The notes below the pieces were generated by a model that saw only the letters and a program-made list of their open reading frames with translations, made no database searches and had not been told where the DNA came from. Positions 34,221 through 45,433 of a stretch of 64,000 nt of DNA are shown one piece after another (the first letter of the stretch is position 1; every line of letters starts with the position of its first letter). The position numbers and the translations under genes are program-made. Source of the DNA: Capitulum mitella. Taxonomy: Eukaryota > Arthropoda > Thecostraca > Pollicipedomorpha > Pollicipedidae. Location: NCBI GenBank assembly GCA_030062745.1, contig CP099839.1:30537904-30601903 (forward strand), given 5' to 3'.

Positions 34221-37200
34221 TGGGGACTCTGGTGCCGAAGCCGATGCCGGGGGTCCTGGTGATGCTAGCGGCCGGCCGAGACGTCAGAGACGCCGAGATC
34301 TTAGTGTTGACTGCCTCTTTGGCCACCTTGGTGCCGGGACGGCGCGCCGGCGAGCCGTTGGTGGCGGTGGCGCCAGTGCTGCGGCTCGTGGTCGTCGTCG
34401 GTCGGCTCCCGAAGGCGGGCCGGGTGCTGGAGGGCGCCGCCGGCCGCGTGCTCAGGGTGTTCGGCCGCGCCGGCTTGGCGGCCGGCTTCTGCTCAGACGT
34501 CTTCACGTCCGACTTGGTCGGCGACGGCGTCTTCTTCAGCAGGCTGGTCCTGGACGCCGGCGCCGCCCGTGGTGTGGGCGTAGTCTTGGCAGCAGCGGGC
34601 GAGGGGCGCGGCTTGGGCGCCGTCTTGGTGGCGCTCGTCGTCGGCTTCGTCGGAGACGCGGCAGACGTGGTCGGCGTTCTCGACGTGGTTCGGGTGGAGG
34701 TCGGCCTGCCGGTGGCCGATGCGGGGGACCTGGGCGACGTGGCGGAGGTGGTGGACGCCCTGGCCGTGCCGAGGGTCGACGTCTTGGACGGCGCGGAGGC
34801 CGTGGTCCGGGCGGAAGTAACTGTGGACGGTCTGGCCCGCGGCGTCGTGGTGGTCGTCTTAGCCGCGGCGGTGGCGCTGGCAGGCCTGCCGGTGGGTGAC
34901 TTGGCCGCTGGACCGGTGCTCGGCTGGGACAGGGCCTTGGTGGTCGGCTTCGCTGTCATTTTCGTCGCCAGTTTTCCGGGGGCGCTCGCAGACGCCTTCG
35001 CCGGCGGTCGGGCGGTGTCGGTCTTCCCGACCGTAGTCTTCTTCAAAGGCTCTTTGCCGGTCTTTTTCGTCAGTGACGCTTTCTTGTCGACTTTGGCGGC
35101 TTCGGGCTTGGTTGGCTTCTTGGTTACGCCAACAGCGGAAGCCACTGCCGCGGCTCCAGCCGCGACGGCGGCGGCGGCGGCGGCTACAGCAGCCGTCAGA
35201 GGCGATTCTGTCTCCTGTTTCTCCTCCTCCTTGGCAGCACTTTCCGTCTCTGGTGGCGCTGGGGTTGGCTCCGCCTCCACCACCGGCTCGACTTTCGGCT
35301 TGGCCTCCACGGCGGGCTCCGGAGCCACAGCCTCCACAGAGGGCTCCAGGGTTTCGACCTCTGCAGCGGGCTCCGGAGCCATAGCTTCCACAGAGGGCTC
35401 CAGGGTCATGGCTTCCACAGCGGGCTCCGGAGTCGTGACGTCCAAAGCGGGCTCCGGAGTCTTGGCCTCGGCAGCCGACTCCGCCCTTGCCGCCGGCTCC
35501 GGAGGCGGCAGCTCGGACAGCAGCGGCTCGGATGGCTTGTGGATGGGCGTGTGGTACACGAATCCGCCGGGGACCGCCTCCTCGCTCTCGCGCTCCAGAG
35601 CGCGCTCCATCGCCTCAAAGTGCTCCTGTTCCGGACTGAGAATGTCGGCGCTGTGGTGCGAGAACGTCTGCATGTCTTCATGGAAGGACGCCTGCAGCAG
35701 CTCGTTGGACTCGATCGGGTCCAGCTCGGGCTGCTCGGGCGACTCGGCCATCTCGCGGCGCACCGCCTCCACCTCGCTCTGCTCGATCGTCTCGAACTCG
35801 TCCGCGGCATCCAGGCCGGCCGGCGCCAGTTCGCTCAGCCGGTCGGCGGCTGAGTCGGCGGCCGACTCCAGACCGCTGGCGACCTTTTCGGCCATCGGCG
35901 CCAACGCGTCGGCCTGCTCCTGCAGGAATCCGCCAGCGCGGTCCAGCATTTTCTCGACCGCTGGTGAGATGTGCACGTCGGCGGCCACCTCCCGCTCAAA
36001 CAGGCGGTCCGAGACGTCTTCGGCCGACTCCTGAAGAGAGTCAGCGGCAGTGTCTGCCGCCTGTTTCCCGGAGGCGGCTAGATCCTCGGCGGGAGATACC
36101 ACTTCCTCGTGGACGAAATCCTTCGCCGCTTCAGCGTGGCTTTCGGCTTCGTCTGCCGCAGTTTCAGCCATGCCTTCCACAAACTTCTCAATGTCGTCCG
36201 CGGCTTTACCAAGGTCGTGGGCCAGCTCCTCCGTGTCCTGTTTGATGGTCTCAGGCACCTCCGTGACGCTGGGCGCATCCGGCTCTTGGTCGTGGGCCCC
36301 GACCTTGTCGGCGACCGTCTCGTAGGCCGAGCTCACGCTCTCAGTGACGTAGTCTGCGGCGGAGGAGGCCGCGCCGGCGGCCGAGTCGACGGCTGACTGC
36401 AGGCCACCTACGAGGCTGCCCATCAGCGACTGTCCGGCGGACTGGGACTCGTCAAAGGCCTCCTCGGCGGCGTCAGTCGCAACCTCAGCGGCCTCCTCAG
36501 CCTCCTCGACGGCACGCTCCCCGGCTTCAGTCACGCTCCCGGACACAGACTCCACAGAGTCGGAGACGGCCTTGCTGAAGAAGTCGGAGCCTTCCTGCAC
36601 GCCCTCAGCGGTCGCGCCGTACGCCGAGCTGAAAGCGTCGGCAGCGGTGTCGTACGCTGAATGGAGATGCTCCTCACTTCCTTCGGCGCCGGCAGCCAGT
36701 TTCGCCTCCAGTGAGGCGGCGTTCTCGGCAGCGGCGTCCAGGCCGGTCTGTAGGCTGCTTTCCATTTGGTCGACGGCCTCCACCGCCTGCTCGCGGGCCG
36801 AGTCCAGAGTCCGCGAGGCCTGGTCGGCGAAGGAGTCGGCGGCTGCGTCCACCTCTGCCGCAACAGAGTCAGCGAGCTCACCTGCTCGGTCGGCAGCAGA
36901 CTCATAGGCGTCGGCCGCCTCAGCCGCGGCAGAATCCGCAGAACTCTGCGCCTTGTCGGCGGCGGATGACTCCAACACGGTTTCACCCTCGTCGACGGTC
37001 GACTCAACGCCAGACTTCATCTTGTCGGCGCTGAACTCGACATCGGCCTCCACCTCGTCCCGGATGAACTCCATCGCGCGCTGTCCCTCGTCAGCAGCAC
37101 TTTCCAGAGCGCCGGCCGCCTCGGCGTGGAAGGCCTCCGCCTTGCTTGCGGCTGAGTCAAGCACAGCTTCCCCTTCACTAGCGGCAGATTCGTCGACGTC

Positions 37201-40200
37201 TGCTGTCTCACTAGCGGCGCGATCGAAGGCGTCCTCAGCTTCGTCCGCTGCTGCCTGGAGCGCGGACTTACCCTCGCTAGCGGCCGACTCCAGCGCGCTC
37301 TCCGTCTCTCTGGCAGCCGTATTGAACGCGTGGGCCGCCCCGCTGGCGGCCGAATCGATGTGAGCCCCCAACAGGCTGGCGGTGGACTCCAAGGTCGCGT
37401 CCGCGTCCGACGTGGAGGTCGCGGAGGTCTCGAGCGCCGCTTCGGCCCGCTCGGCGTGCGACTCGACCGCCTCGGCAGTCGTCTCGGCGGTGAACTCGAC
37501 GTCGTCGCGGATCTCTTCGGACGCCGCCTCGGCCGATTGGACGCCGGTTTCGAACGCATCGGCTACGGCGGCGTAGGAGGCAGCCACGTGCTCACGGGCC
37601 GAATCGAGCGCCGTCTCCGCGCCGGCGCTCACCGCCTCGGCCGCCGAGCCCAGCTCGCAGGCGGCCGCATCGTACGACGAGCCGACGAAGTCGCCGACCG
37701 CCTCGAAAGCGCCGCCGAGCCGCTCCTGCACGGGCTCGAACGCCAGGCCGGCGTGCTCAGCGGTCGCCTCGTCGGCGAGCTCGTCCACCTTTTCAGCCGC
37801 CTCGTCGGCGAGCTCGTCCACGTTCTCCGCCGCCTCGTCGGCGAAATCGTCCACCTTCCCGGTCGAAGTCTCGTACATGTCGGAGGCCCGCTCGGCAGCG
37901 GCGTCCATCAAGCGCCCAGCGTCGGCGGCCTTGTCGGCGGTCGCGTCCTGGGCGGTCGCGACTGCCTCCGCCGCCGCATCATCGGCCGTCTGCAGTGGAG
38001 CGGCACCGAACTCGGGCACCGCGTCCAGCGCCGACGTCACCGACTCGAACGCCGAGCCGAGGCTCTCGCCGGCCGACTCAAGAGCCGAGCTGGCGGTCTC
38101 TGCAGCCGTACTGAACGCCGAGGCGGCCGTCTCGACGACCGACTCCCGGGTCGCGTCGGCAGCCGAAATCGCCTCGTCGGCGCCGGCGCCGGCCCGCTCC
38201 GCCATTTCGTCGTAGGCGTGCTGGGTTCCCTGCTCGGCCTCCTCCGCATTCTCTGCCGCCTTGTCGTAGACGATGTGCGCGCCCTCTGCCATTTTGTCGG
38301 AGACGGTGTCTGCTGCTTCAGCTATTCTGTCGCGGCCGTCCTCAGCCACCTCGGCAGTCTTGTCGTAAACATCTTCGGCCGTCTCCGCTGATTTGTCGTA
38401 GGCTTGATGGAAACCCTCTTCCGCCTCAGCTGCCTTCTCTTCCACCTTTTCGTGTGTAGTGTACGCGCCTCCAGCCAGTGTGTCGTACGCAATATCTGCA
38501 GCATCTGCCATTTTGTCGTGGGCAGTCACGGCAAAGCTTGGCATTTTGTCGTAAGCCGTTTCGGCTGTCTCGGCCGATTTCTCGTAAACGTGGTGGAGTT
38601 CCTCTTCTGCCTCCTCCACTTCCTGTGCCGTCATGTCCTGGACGATGTCCATCTCCTCAGCCATTCTGTCATAGGCCGTCTCAGCAAGTTCCGTGGCTTT
38701 GCTGTGAGCAGCTTCAGTAGTCTCCGCCGCTTTGTCATATGCGTGTTGAAGTCCCTCTTCCGCATCCGCCGCCTTCTCAGCCACCTTCTGATGTGCGGTG
38801 TCTGCGTCCTCAGCCATTCTGTCCTGGGCGGTCTCAGCAAACTCTGCTGTCTTGTCGTAAGTGGCTTCAACTGTCTCTGCTGATCTGTCGTAGACTTCAA
38901 AGAGACCCTCTTCTGCCTCTGCTTCCTTCCCTTCCGCCTTCTCGTACGTGGTACCTACACCTTCCGCCAGTGTGTCGTATGCGGTATCCGCAGCGCCAAC
39001 CATTTTCTCGTAGGCAGTCTCAGCGAGTTCCGTCATTGCGCCTTGGGCAGTCTCAGCTGTCTCCATCGATTTGTCGAAGGCGTGTTGGAGTCCCCCTTCC
39101 GCCTGCTCCGCCTTCTGCGCCACATTTTCATAGGCAGTGTCTGCGCCCTCAACGAGTCTGTCCTGAGCAGTTTCAGCAAGCTCCGCAGTTTTACGGTACG
39201 TAGCTTCGGCTGTCTCTGCCGATTTGTCCGATGCAGTTTCCAGGCCCTGTGCAGTTTTGTCGTAAACCATCTCAGCACCCTGTACTGTTCTGTCATAAGC
39301 AGTTTCAACGCCCTCTACCGTCTTGTCGTACGCAGTTTCAGCGCCACGGGTAGCCTTGCTGTCGACAGTTTCGGCTCTTTCTGTCAGCAAGTCGCTGGCA
39401 GTGTCAACTGCCTGCCCATAGGTGGTTTCGGCAAATTCTGCAGACTTATCGTGCACGGAATGCAGCTCCTCCGCCGTCTTGTCGTAAACGGAATGAAGTC
39501 CCTCTGCAGTCTTGTCCACTGCACTCTCAGTGACCTCCGTCGTCTTGTCGTAAGCGGAATACAGGCCCTCTACCGTCTTATCCACTGCACTTTCAGTGAA
39601 CTCCACCGTCTTGTCGTACGCGGAATGCAGGCCGTCTGTCGTCTTATCCACTGCACTCTCAGTAAATCCCGCCGCCTTGTCGTAAGCGGCATGCACTCCA
39701 TCCGCTGTTTTGTCGTAAGCGGAAAACAGTCCTTCCGCCGACTTGTCATAAGCGGAATACACCCCTTCCGCCGTCTTGTTCACTACAATTTCAGCTCCTT
39801 CCGCCGTCGTGTCGTAGGCTGAGGACACACCCTCCGCCACTTTGTCGTACGCGGAATACAGTTGCTGTTGCGTCTTGTCGGCGGTGCTGTCCGCCTCCTG
39901 CGCCGCCCTGTCGTAAGCCGTCTCCGGGCCGCCACTCTCGCCGGCGAGTCTGGACACGGCGTCGGTGGCGGCGGCCACCTTCTCGCCCACCATGTAGGCG
40001 GCCGAGTCGAGCCCGCTGCCGAGCTGGTCGAGCAGACCACCGCCGCCGGGCTCCGGCAGTTCCGTCTCGAAGACGGCGCCCGAGGGCACGAACTCCGCAG
40101 CGGCCGGGTCCAGGTGCAGAGAGTCGCCGCCAGCGAACGGCGTCGACTTCAGCTGGCCGGGAGTGAATTCGGGCGCGCTCGGGTTCAGCGGCGAGCCCGG

Positions 40201-40278
40201 CTCGTCGCCGTTCCGCGAGCCGTTGGCGCCGTGCGGCCCGTCGTGGCCGTTGCCAGACGCGAACGGGTTGAAGCTCAT
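34221..40278 (-). CDS. PAM2-motif, hendecad-repeat (LEA/perilipin-like) giant protein, first coding exon
   Basis: The exon encodes 2019 residues; the start has a strong context (GCCGCCATGA). Residues 30-40 (LNPSAPEFTP) and 55-65 (LDPAAAEFVP) fit the PAM2 motif, which docks to the MLLE domain of poly(A)-binding protein; the second has Asp for Asn. Residues 122-700 are about 42 eleven-residue repeats, consensus YDKTAEGxxSA, with six 18-residue units (for example HQKVAEKAADAEEGLQHA). Residues 700-1600 are Ala/Glu/Asp-rich and helical-looking, with more 11-mers. Residues 1606-1670 repeat a 9-mer (TPEPAVEAM). Residues 1695-1718 are an Ala-rich hydrophobic segment. Residues 1719-2019 are basic and Lys/Thr/Pro/Ser/Ala-rich. 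No signal peptide is seen. Hendecads of this type in LEA, perilipin and synuclein form amphipathic helices on membranes or lipid droplets, or coiled coils; the basic tail resembles microtubule- or RNA-binding tails. Function is inferred; I do not recognise the family. The readable frame runs on to 34033, but the last ~60 codons are intron and transposon. Confidence 0.88.
35251..35461 (-). repeat. 27-bp coding tandem repeat (9-residue EP repeat)
   Basis: The coding strand encodes TPEPAVEAM, TLEPSVEAM, APEPAAEVE, TLEPSVEAV and APEPAVEAK in series (residues about 1606-1670). The repeat is Pro- and Glu-rich and likely extended. It lies between the acidic helical region and the Ala-rich segment. 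Confidence 0.85.
38180..39915 (-). repeat. 33-bp coding minisatellite (hendecad array) with 54-bp spacer units
   Basis: On the coding strand, 33-bp units (one per 11 residues) repeat from residue 122 to about 700. From residue 382 on, every third to fifth unit is a 54-bp (18-residue) unit with GLQHA/GLFEV/ELHHV-type ends. The 18-mers begin near residues 383, 445, 497, 548, 609 and 671. Units are diverged in sequence but keep length in multiples of 3, so selection on the protein is the likely cause of the regularity. Confidence 0.9.
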
Positions 40279-40371
40279 GGCGGCGCGGCGATGTCCCGGC
40301 GGCGCCTACCTCTGCGAACGGGGAGCAGAGTCAGTGGGGCCAAACAGCGCCGGCAGGCGAACGACGTCGAC

Positions 40372-40403
40372 TGCCGTCTTACGCCGGCGCCAGCTAAAAA
40401 TAG
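40372..40403 (-). promoter_or_regulatory. Candidate core promoter: TATA/MEF2-like box and initiator
   Basis: Reading the minus strand, CTATTTTTAG (40403-40394) is followed 30 bases later by GGCAGTCG, an arthropod-type initiator with A+1 at 40372. The spacing is that of a TATA box and transcription start, giving a 94-base 5' untranslated leader before the ATG at 40278. CTATTTTTAG also fits the MEF2 consensus YTAWWWWTAR. An alternative is that the leader is spliced: CTCCCCGTTCGCAG at about 40333-40320 could be an acceptor. Confidence 0.4.
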
Positions 40404-43400
40404 GTCACACACGGAGAGCATTTACTTCGGTTTGACGCACTCCTTTTGCGGTCTGTGCTAATTCTGATGGATGCGTCGGTCCGTAAGAAGCAGTTAAGTC
40501 GCGAGGTTACTTAATTTTCGACAGCCTCCGCAACCACTTTGTTCCACCATCCACCAGGGATTTGTAATTAAAGGAATTCAAGTGCCCTTCACTGTCTAGT
40601 CTCGACAGGCGAGCGAGTTGTTTAATTGCCGACAAACCGCAGAGTTGCTGGGAACAGACAGACATGCCGTGCGGGAGCAGCAGCTATCAATCACATCCAC
40701 AGTTGAGTGCCAGCTGCGCATAATCGTGACTTGAAACACGAGCTCGTGGACGTTTAACGCTCACATCCTTAGGAGAACATGGACATTTATTTCGCGAAAC
40801 ATTATAAACGTGACAAGTTCTAAGTGTGTTATATGAATTAATTTCTTCGAAGGCAAGATAGGCGTGACGAGCATTATGTGAGATGTACTGAGTGTACCTG
40901 AGGTATGAGTACACCAGGCAGACTGGCCGGAAAATGAAGAATGTGACGTTTGCTAGCAAGCACTTCTAATACGGATAAATTGAAGACGCTGGCCCACAAT
41001 CGCACATCTAAAAACTGAAAAAGACGATCCCACGTATTGTGTTGCCTTAATATTGTGCTGTAAATGGCGAGTAAATCGAATAGAAAGAAAAAGACGTCGA
41101 AAATTCGCCGACAGAGCTGCAGCGAAAGCATCAGTTCAAAACCGTGGATCTTCCATTTAAGCCCCCATGCTTACAACTTTATTCCGGACCCTGCAACACA
41201 ATCTTGGTCAAGCCGGGCGCACTGCACGTAACGCCTAACACGTAATATCAGATAACAAGAGTCTTGCATGTTCTTGCGCCACAATGACTTTAATTAATAG
41301 CATATTTCCGTTTGAGAGGCATAAGACATGATTCATTTTTCCTCTTCTCCTTCCTGTCAAGTACAGTTTTCCTGCAGTAAGATTTCTGCGTTTTGGTAAA
41401 CGTAGATTTCATGTTATTGCAGCACTAAGTCAACCAGAGTTAGCTTTGTCCACATTTGCAAAAAAATTACTGGGATTGCCCGCTTTTTTGGCTCTGAACA
41501 AACAACAATGCAGGACAATCGTGCATGCGTTACTTCATTATAAACAGCAAGTTTTTTGCCAAACACACAGGCATTATTGTGTCACACATCTTTGCATTCC
41601 ACCCTTTACAAGTCGGCAACCGTCCACCGTTGCCACAAGGTTGAAGACTCGGCAAGACTGTGAACATTGCTAACCTTATGAAAACCGAGCTAATGTTCAA
41701 GGTGGTTATGAACGCCTAACAAATGGGGAAATGATTAATGTTATTGGCTTTCCGACATTTTAATCTACGCGCATCGTAACAATGACGACTGTTAATATCC
41801 ATGCCACATCCACGCTATCAATTTCAGCCTAGACTCGCCATCCTCATTTTGCTTCTTTCCAACAAAAAGGCGTTCAGCAGTGTTCCGGCCGGCGACTTCC
41901 ACTGCCTTGTACGGCCCGGCTCGGAGGCTCCCTCTCGGCGCCCCTCGCCGCCCGTGCCAGCGTCACGCGACGGCGTCCGTCGTGACGGTGGCAGAGGCCG
42001 TCTGCCGGGGCAGAGGAGCGCTGCGTCCGGCCGGCAGCGGTCTGCCGGTCCTGTCCCCCTCCCGCCTCCCCCGTCCGGGGCCCGGTCAGTGTGGTTCGGT
42101 CAGACGACGAGGGCCGCATGTGCGGAGGACGGGCGTGGCGTGCGCCGCATCACTGTGTGGGCGACGCAGTTCATCAGGCAGACAGAGTGCTGGCCATTAC
42201 CGGCCGGTCGTGTCCGGAAGAAGTGGAGGGCTCGCCGCCGCGGAGGCCGCTGCCACCAGCAAAGGTCAGCCATTACCGCGCGCCCCGGCCGACCGTTAAC
42301 TTTCGGCGACGTCCGCCATTACCGTGCAGCGGTGGTCGTGCAGGAACGACAGCGGTCTCCAACGCCTGGCCCCGCCTCGGAGGCGGAATGCTACAGAAAT
42401 CATTAACGATGTTTATGAAGGTGGTTGTTGCGTGTCAGTCGACCATTATCGAACCATTAGTGTCCACAGAACATGGATAAGGTTCTTCATTACTGCAAGG
42501 CAATGGCGGTCTGTATTTCACAAAGTGCAGCCCTTCGTCTGTGTGAGGCAACCATCGATCCTCACGTGGCAGCTGCGGCGTTTAAGGACGGTAGAACAGT
42601 TTATTGTTGTCTGGCTCAGATTTCCATTGCCCGCCCAGTAAACGCAACTTCCGCCACAGGACAAAGCCACTCGTAACGGTGTGGTACACTTCTGTTTGAT
42701 AGCGTGTCCAGGAGCCAGGAAAGCAGACACCATTTCAGCCGGGAATCAGCCAGTCTGCAGACCAAGATGATTAGTCATTGAGAATCTCTGCACTGCAAAA
42801 CTGACTGCCTGTCGCACTTTTATGATCACTAAGACACCACTGGCGTCGTTCTCACGTTATGAATCCCACACGCGAGAACAGCCTATGTTTTTGTGTATTA
42901 TCATTGTCTTCATAACGGGCTTGTTGGTAAATCGCAAGGCATGCCTTCAAAATGCGCGGCACTCATTAAATCAAATTTAACCTAAAATGTCGAAAGGTCA
43001 TTTGCCAGTTTCACTGCTGTGCTGCTTTGACACATCAGAAAACATAAGGTGTCCACTTGGTTTTCGAGCACTAAAAGGAGTGATTACAATAATTCCGTGA
43101 CTTTCTGATGGCAAAAGAAATGCAGAAAGTTAAAATGGGGCGAGGGAGCAACACAGAGACATAACTCGATCATAGCTGAAAATCATTGCTATTGTACATG
43201 ACTCCATATGAAAGCAACATATACAGCAACAACATATTTGACACACGGCGTCCGACACGAAATGTTCGCAAACGAAAGCGACGGGAAACCTTCATCACCT
43301 CCAAAGTCCCCGGGCACTGTTGGACAGGAGGTGATGACATGAATTAGCCGGCTGTAGTAACGGTAGATATATCAGAGGTCCCCTGGAAGCCAGCTGGGGC

Positions 43401-44320
43401 GACATGCTGTTATTCTTGAGTGGACGTGTTTAGCATCAACGGTATCTACCATGTGTAACCACTGACGCGCAGAGCACTAAGAGAGATGGACTGTATTTGC
43501 CCTGTCACCGTGCTGGAAAATACTACATTGCGAGCTGAAGACTATCGCCAGCTGGATAGTGGTCGCGCTGTGTAATGGATTTCAGCTATTCCCGGCATTA
43601 CCAGTCTGCAGAATGGCGCAGAGGTTTCGTGAAACATCGTTCCCGGATGTGGTCATCAGAGTGGTCGATTCCAGGACTCGTCGGCAAACTGCCAGCTGCT
43701 TCTGGGCACTAAGGTCACGGGCCAGCGGCCAGCTGGCAGGGGCAGATGCGGCGCGAGCCAGCTGGCGGCTGGAGATGAGGCCACGGACAGCCTCCTCCGC
43801 GCAGCACCCTTCACTCTCGCCAAACTCCCATTGTTCCGCGTTACTCACAGAGCGCCCATTGTGGCACCCTCCCCACGCCGATGCCATCTTCGCCCTGAGC
43901 CTCCACGCCCGTCCCAAGCGCCGGAGCAAGACTCGCACCACGACGCCGAGTGTTCTTCGGCCGCGCCCGACACGTGCACGTGCACCACTCAGCGCACGGC
44001 AGCTGCAGACGAGAAAAACGCGGCGGCGCGTCGCGTCCAATTCGGCGCGGCTGCTGTCTCTGCCGCAGCCAACGGCCTCTGGCAGGCACCATCCGGGACG
44101 TGGCTGGCTTTCATCAGCAGCAGCCGCGCGCCGGGCGGCCCCGGTCCCCGCAGCAGCCGGAGACGTCACCGCCATCCCCCAAACATACAGAGTGACCGCG
44201 CCCATCGGCCGACGAACGGCCGTCGGCGCCAGCGTTAGCCCCACGCGGCCGAGTCCCGCCACAGTCGACGTTTCGCTGCTCATCTGGGTGACTGAGCTCG
44301 GCCGCCTGCCGCCGCGAGCA

Positions 44321-44350
44321 GCGGCGGCGGCGGCGGCGGCGGCGGCGGCC
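44321..44350. repeat. (GGC)n microsatellite
   Basis: About ten GGC triplets in a GC-rich region. Confidence 0.95.
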
Positions 44351-45390
44351 GTGAGCGCTCGTGAGCGGCGGCGGGCGGCAATTTTCCGGTCGGTTTCCCG
44401 CCGCCGGTCGTCGATCCCCGGCCCGATGATGCGGCACCGCGGCGGCAGCGGATACGCGGACACAGCCGGGTCTGCAGACGCTCCCAGCGGACACGCGGGC
44501 ACAGCCGGATCCGCAGACATTTCCGGAGGATGCTCGGACACAGCCAGACCTGCGGAGATTCTAATGAGTCGGGGCCGGTGGACAGCCGGACACGGCCGTG
44601 ACTGCGAGAGCACAGCCGTAGCACGACCGGCGGACACGGGAAGATGTCGGGACGACTTTAGGAAATGGACACTGGCGTGTAAACACACCCAGCTGTCATG
44701 CAGGATGTGCCTGCACCACACGAACTCTTCAGAACTGTCTGAATGTTGCCGCGATCATTCGACATCTTTTCTGAACGGCCAGTCGCAGGCGGATCATGGT
44801 GATCGCCCTATTACGAAGCACGGGTGGGGAATGTGGCGACAGCTGATCGTCTTTCACCATCAATAACCTCACGCATGAAAAAGGAAACGGAAGTGCCGGC
44901 GCCCCAGCCATGGCCCCAAATCCCCAAATGACGACGATATCTCGAGCATTTGCGTATACTGCTGTTTACGTCACGTTTTATCGTGGGGTCTGGCTCCGTG
45001 ACCGTAAAGAGAGAGCACAATCGTACAGCGACCGCGGACTCCGGATCAGACCATCGGACACCACCATCGGAAACCACCGTCGGACACGACTGAATTTCAC
45101 AGACCCGCAGTCCGACGTCACCTGTGGAGACATCAGCGCTGCACCATGACTGACAACGTTGGCGTCGGAAACACACCAATGCCAGAAGCACATCGTCCAA
45201 CGTCAGCAATGAAAACACACCAGGACCAGAGACGCAGTGCCCAACACCAGCAGTGGACTGACCAGAGCCGCAGTAGCCAGTACCGACACTGGCAGCCCAT
45301 CGGTGGCGCAGTGAACACGTCCCAGTCCGGGCTGTCTGCTTACACGGTCGCTGCGGTGACGTCGCATGGCGCGTCCAGAATTTTAACGAC

Positions 45391-45397
45391 GGCGGCA

Positions 45398-45432
<35 letters not shown>

Positions 45433-45433
45433 A
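45391..45433. repeat. (GGC)n microsatellite with one GCA interruption
   Basis: About 14 triplets, interrupted once near the start. Confidence 0.95.

Noticed and set aside
34055-36034. 659-codon plus-strand frame
   Set aside because: It is the antisense shadow of the C-terminal half of the PAM2/hendecad gene and begins inside transposon E4.
43559-44866. 435-codon plus-strand frame, overlapping a 379-codon minus-strand frame
   Set aside because: Both cover the same GC-rich DNA, include a GGC run, and show no domain or biased composition expected of a gene; low stop-codon density explains them.
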